Shown piece after piece: positions 62,502 to 64,000 of a stretch of DNA of 64,000 nucleotides. Numbering within the stretch: the stretch's first letter is position 1; each line of letters opens with the position of its first letter. Under the pieces are notes generated by a model, which saw only the letters and a program-made list of their open reading frames with translations, was not told where the DNA came from and ran no database searches. The stretch lies in contig JAYJMM010000036.1 in assembly GCA_037349105.1 (NCBI GenBank), positions 2,020,001 to 2,084,000 of the forward strand. The letters are read 5' to 3'. This DNA comes from Limnomonas spitsbergensis (lineage: Eukaryota > Chlorophyta > Chlorophyceae > Chlamydomonadales). Both the position numbers and the translations under genes were made by a program.

Positions 62502-64000
62502 CTCTGCCCTCTGCCCTCTGCTTGCTGCATCCCTGCCCTCTGCCCTCTGCTTGCTGCATCTCTGCCCTCTGCCCTCTGCTTGCTACATCTCTGCCCTCTG
62601 CCCTCTGCTTGCTACATCCCTGCCCTCTGCCCTCTGGTTGCTGCATCTCTGCCCTCTGCCCTCTGCTTGCTGCATCCCTGCCCTCTGCCGTCTGCTTGCT
62701 GCATCCCTGCCCTCTGCCCTCTGCTTGCTACATCCCTGCCCTCTGCCGTCTGCTTGCTGCATCTCTGCCCTCTGCCCTCTGCTTGCTGCATCCCTGCCCT
62801 CTGCCCTCTGCTTGCTGCATCTCTGCCCTCTGCCCTCTGCTTGCTACATCTCTGCCCTCTGCCCTCTGCTTGCTACATCCCTGCCCTCTGCCCTCTGCTT
62901 GCTACATCTCTGCCCTCTGCCGTCTGCTTGCTGCATTCCTGCCCTCTGCCCTCTGCCCTCTGCTTGCTGCATCCCTGCCCTCTGCCCTCTGCTTGCTACA
63001 TCCCTGCCCTCTGCCCTCTGGTTGCTGCATCCCTGCCCTCTGCCCTCTGCTTGCTACATCTCTGCCCTCTGCCGTCTGCTTGCTGCATCCCTGCCCTCTG
63101 CCCTCTGCCCTCTGCTTGCTGTATCCCTGCCCTCTGCCCTCTGCCCTCTGCTTGCTGCATCCCTGCCCTCTGCCCTCTGCTTGCTACATCTCTGCCCTCT
63201 GCCCTCTGCTTGCTGCATCCCTGCCCTCTGCCCTCTGCTTGCTGCATCTCTGCCCGCTGCCCTCTGCTTGCTGCATCCCTGCCCTCTGCCCTCTCCTTGC
63301 TACATCCCTGCCCTCTGCCCTCTGTTTGCTGCATCCCTGCCCTCTGCCCTCTGCTTGCTGCATCCCTGCCCTCTGCCCTCTGCTTGCTACATCTCTGCCC
63401 TCTGCCCTCTGCTTGCTGCATCCCTGCCCTCTGCCCTCTGCTTGCTACATCCCTGCCCTCTGCCCTCTGCTTGCTGCATCCCTGCCCTCTGCCCTCTGCT
63501 TGCTGCATCCCTGCCCTCTGCCCTCTACTTGCTACATCCCTGCCCTCTGCCCTCTGCTTGCTGCATCCCTGCCCTTTGCCCTCTGCTTGCTGCATCCCTG
63601 CCCTCTGGTTGCTGCATCCCTGCCCTCTGCCCTCTGGTTCCTGCATCCCTGCCCTCTGCCCTCTGCTTGCTGCATCCCTGCCCTCTGCCCTCTGCTTGCT
63701 GCATCCCTGCCCTCTGCTTGCTGCATCCCTGCCCTCTGCCCTCTGGTTGCTGCATCCCTGCCCTCTGCCCTCTGCTTGCTACATCCCTGCCCTCTGCCCT
63801 CTGCTTGCTACATCCCTGCCCTCTGCCGTCTGCTTGCTGCATCTCTGCCCTCTGCCCTCTGCTTGCTGCATCCCTGCCCTCTGCCCTCTGCTTGCTGCAT
63901 CTCTGCCCTCTGCCCTCTGCTTGCTACATCTCTGCCCTCTGCCCTCTGCTTGCTACATCCCTGCCCTCTGCCCTCTGGTTGCTGCATCTCTGCCCTCTGC

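Larger units (their letters stand above)
25587..64000. repeat. Giant 29-bp satellite with higher-order repeats (at least 38.4 kb)
   Basis: Roughly 1,300 tandem copies run to the window edge. The unit is four related heptamers, CTGCCCT, CTGCCCT, CTGCTTG and CTGCATC, plus one C. Two frequently variable sites (GCTGCAT/GCTACAT and ATCCC/ATCTC) give four unit types; rarer variants (CCGTCTGC, CTGGTTGC, CTCCTTGC, CCATCTGC) mark higher-order blocks. Length variants are mostly one heptamer longer (36 bp) or shorter (22 bp). The first ~350 bp are irregular. The plus strand is about 80% pyrimidine. With one A per unit, no stop codon arises in any forward frame, giving meaningless open frames of up to 9,486 codons. 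The array lies downstream of a MORN exon ending in a donor, so it is probably intronic (inference); a centromeric or subtelomeric satellite is the alternative. Confidence 0.97.

Noticed and set aside
25630..63842. Dozens of minus-strand frames of 60-390 codons (MQQAEGRGQ, CSKQRAEGRDAASRGQ repeats)
   Set aside because: Antisense translations of the same satellite, starting and stopping wherever a unit variant makes ATG or a stop.
1..64000. tRNA, rRNA or other structured RNA genes
   Set aside because: I found no T-loop (GGTTCRANNCC) with a matching acceptor stem and no rRNA-like sequence in the single-copy parts, so none is called.

Overview
The window is nuclear DNA of an intron-rich eukaryote, most likely a green alga. 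The support is GT-AG introns with GTGAGT/GTGAGG donors that close three multi-exon genes in frame, interstitial plant-type telomere heptamers (CCCTAAA), relics of a non-LTR retrotransposon, and a secreted DUF3494 ice-binding protein of the kind found in cold-water and sea-ice microalgae. The species cannot be named from sequence alone. There are no operons, CRISPR arrays or RNA genes that I can support.

Layout. (1) 776-2035 (+): three-exon DUF3494 ice-binding protein gene (253 aa). (2) 2.0-4.35 kb: intergenic DNA with three small tandem-repeat systems. (3) 4348-11342 (-): six-exon secreted purple-acid-phosphatase-like metallophosphoesterase (355 aa from 1068 coding nt spread over 7 kb); nearly all its introns are minisatellites, several built from copies of the neighbouring splice junction. 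(4) 11.9-15.6 kb: non-LTR retrotransposon graveyard, with a relic on the minus strand, a dead RT-zinc-finger copy on the plus strand, tandem and inverted copies of its 3' end, and two ~190-bp short elements each bounded by 15-bp target-site duplications. (5) 16776-24696 (+): first four exons of a MORN-repeat gene whose reading frame and 23-residue periodicity run on at the right edge of exon 4. Its intron 3 is a ~5.3 kb array of about 350 copies of a 15-bp unit. (6) 25587-64000: at least 38.4 kb of a 29-bp satellite, roughly 1,300 copies, with multi-kb higher-order repeats, running off the window. If the MORN gene continues past its GTGAGG donor at 24697, as its interrupted fifth repeat suggests, the satellite lies in its fourth intron, which would then exceed 39 kb.

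The three intact genes (ice-binding protein, phosphatase, MORN protein) show no shared pathway. What unites the window is repeat biology: tandem arrays of many unit lengths (12, 15, 24, 29, 45, 51, 70, 72, 84 bp) sit in introns, and in at least four introns the repeated unit contains or abuts a copy of an exon end and its splice site. This junction-anchored expansion, ending in intron-sized satellites with higher-order structure, is the most noteworthy system here. The very long open frames across the arrays (up to 9,486 codons) are consequences of stop-free repeat units, not genes.
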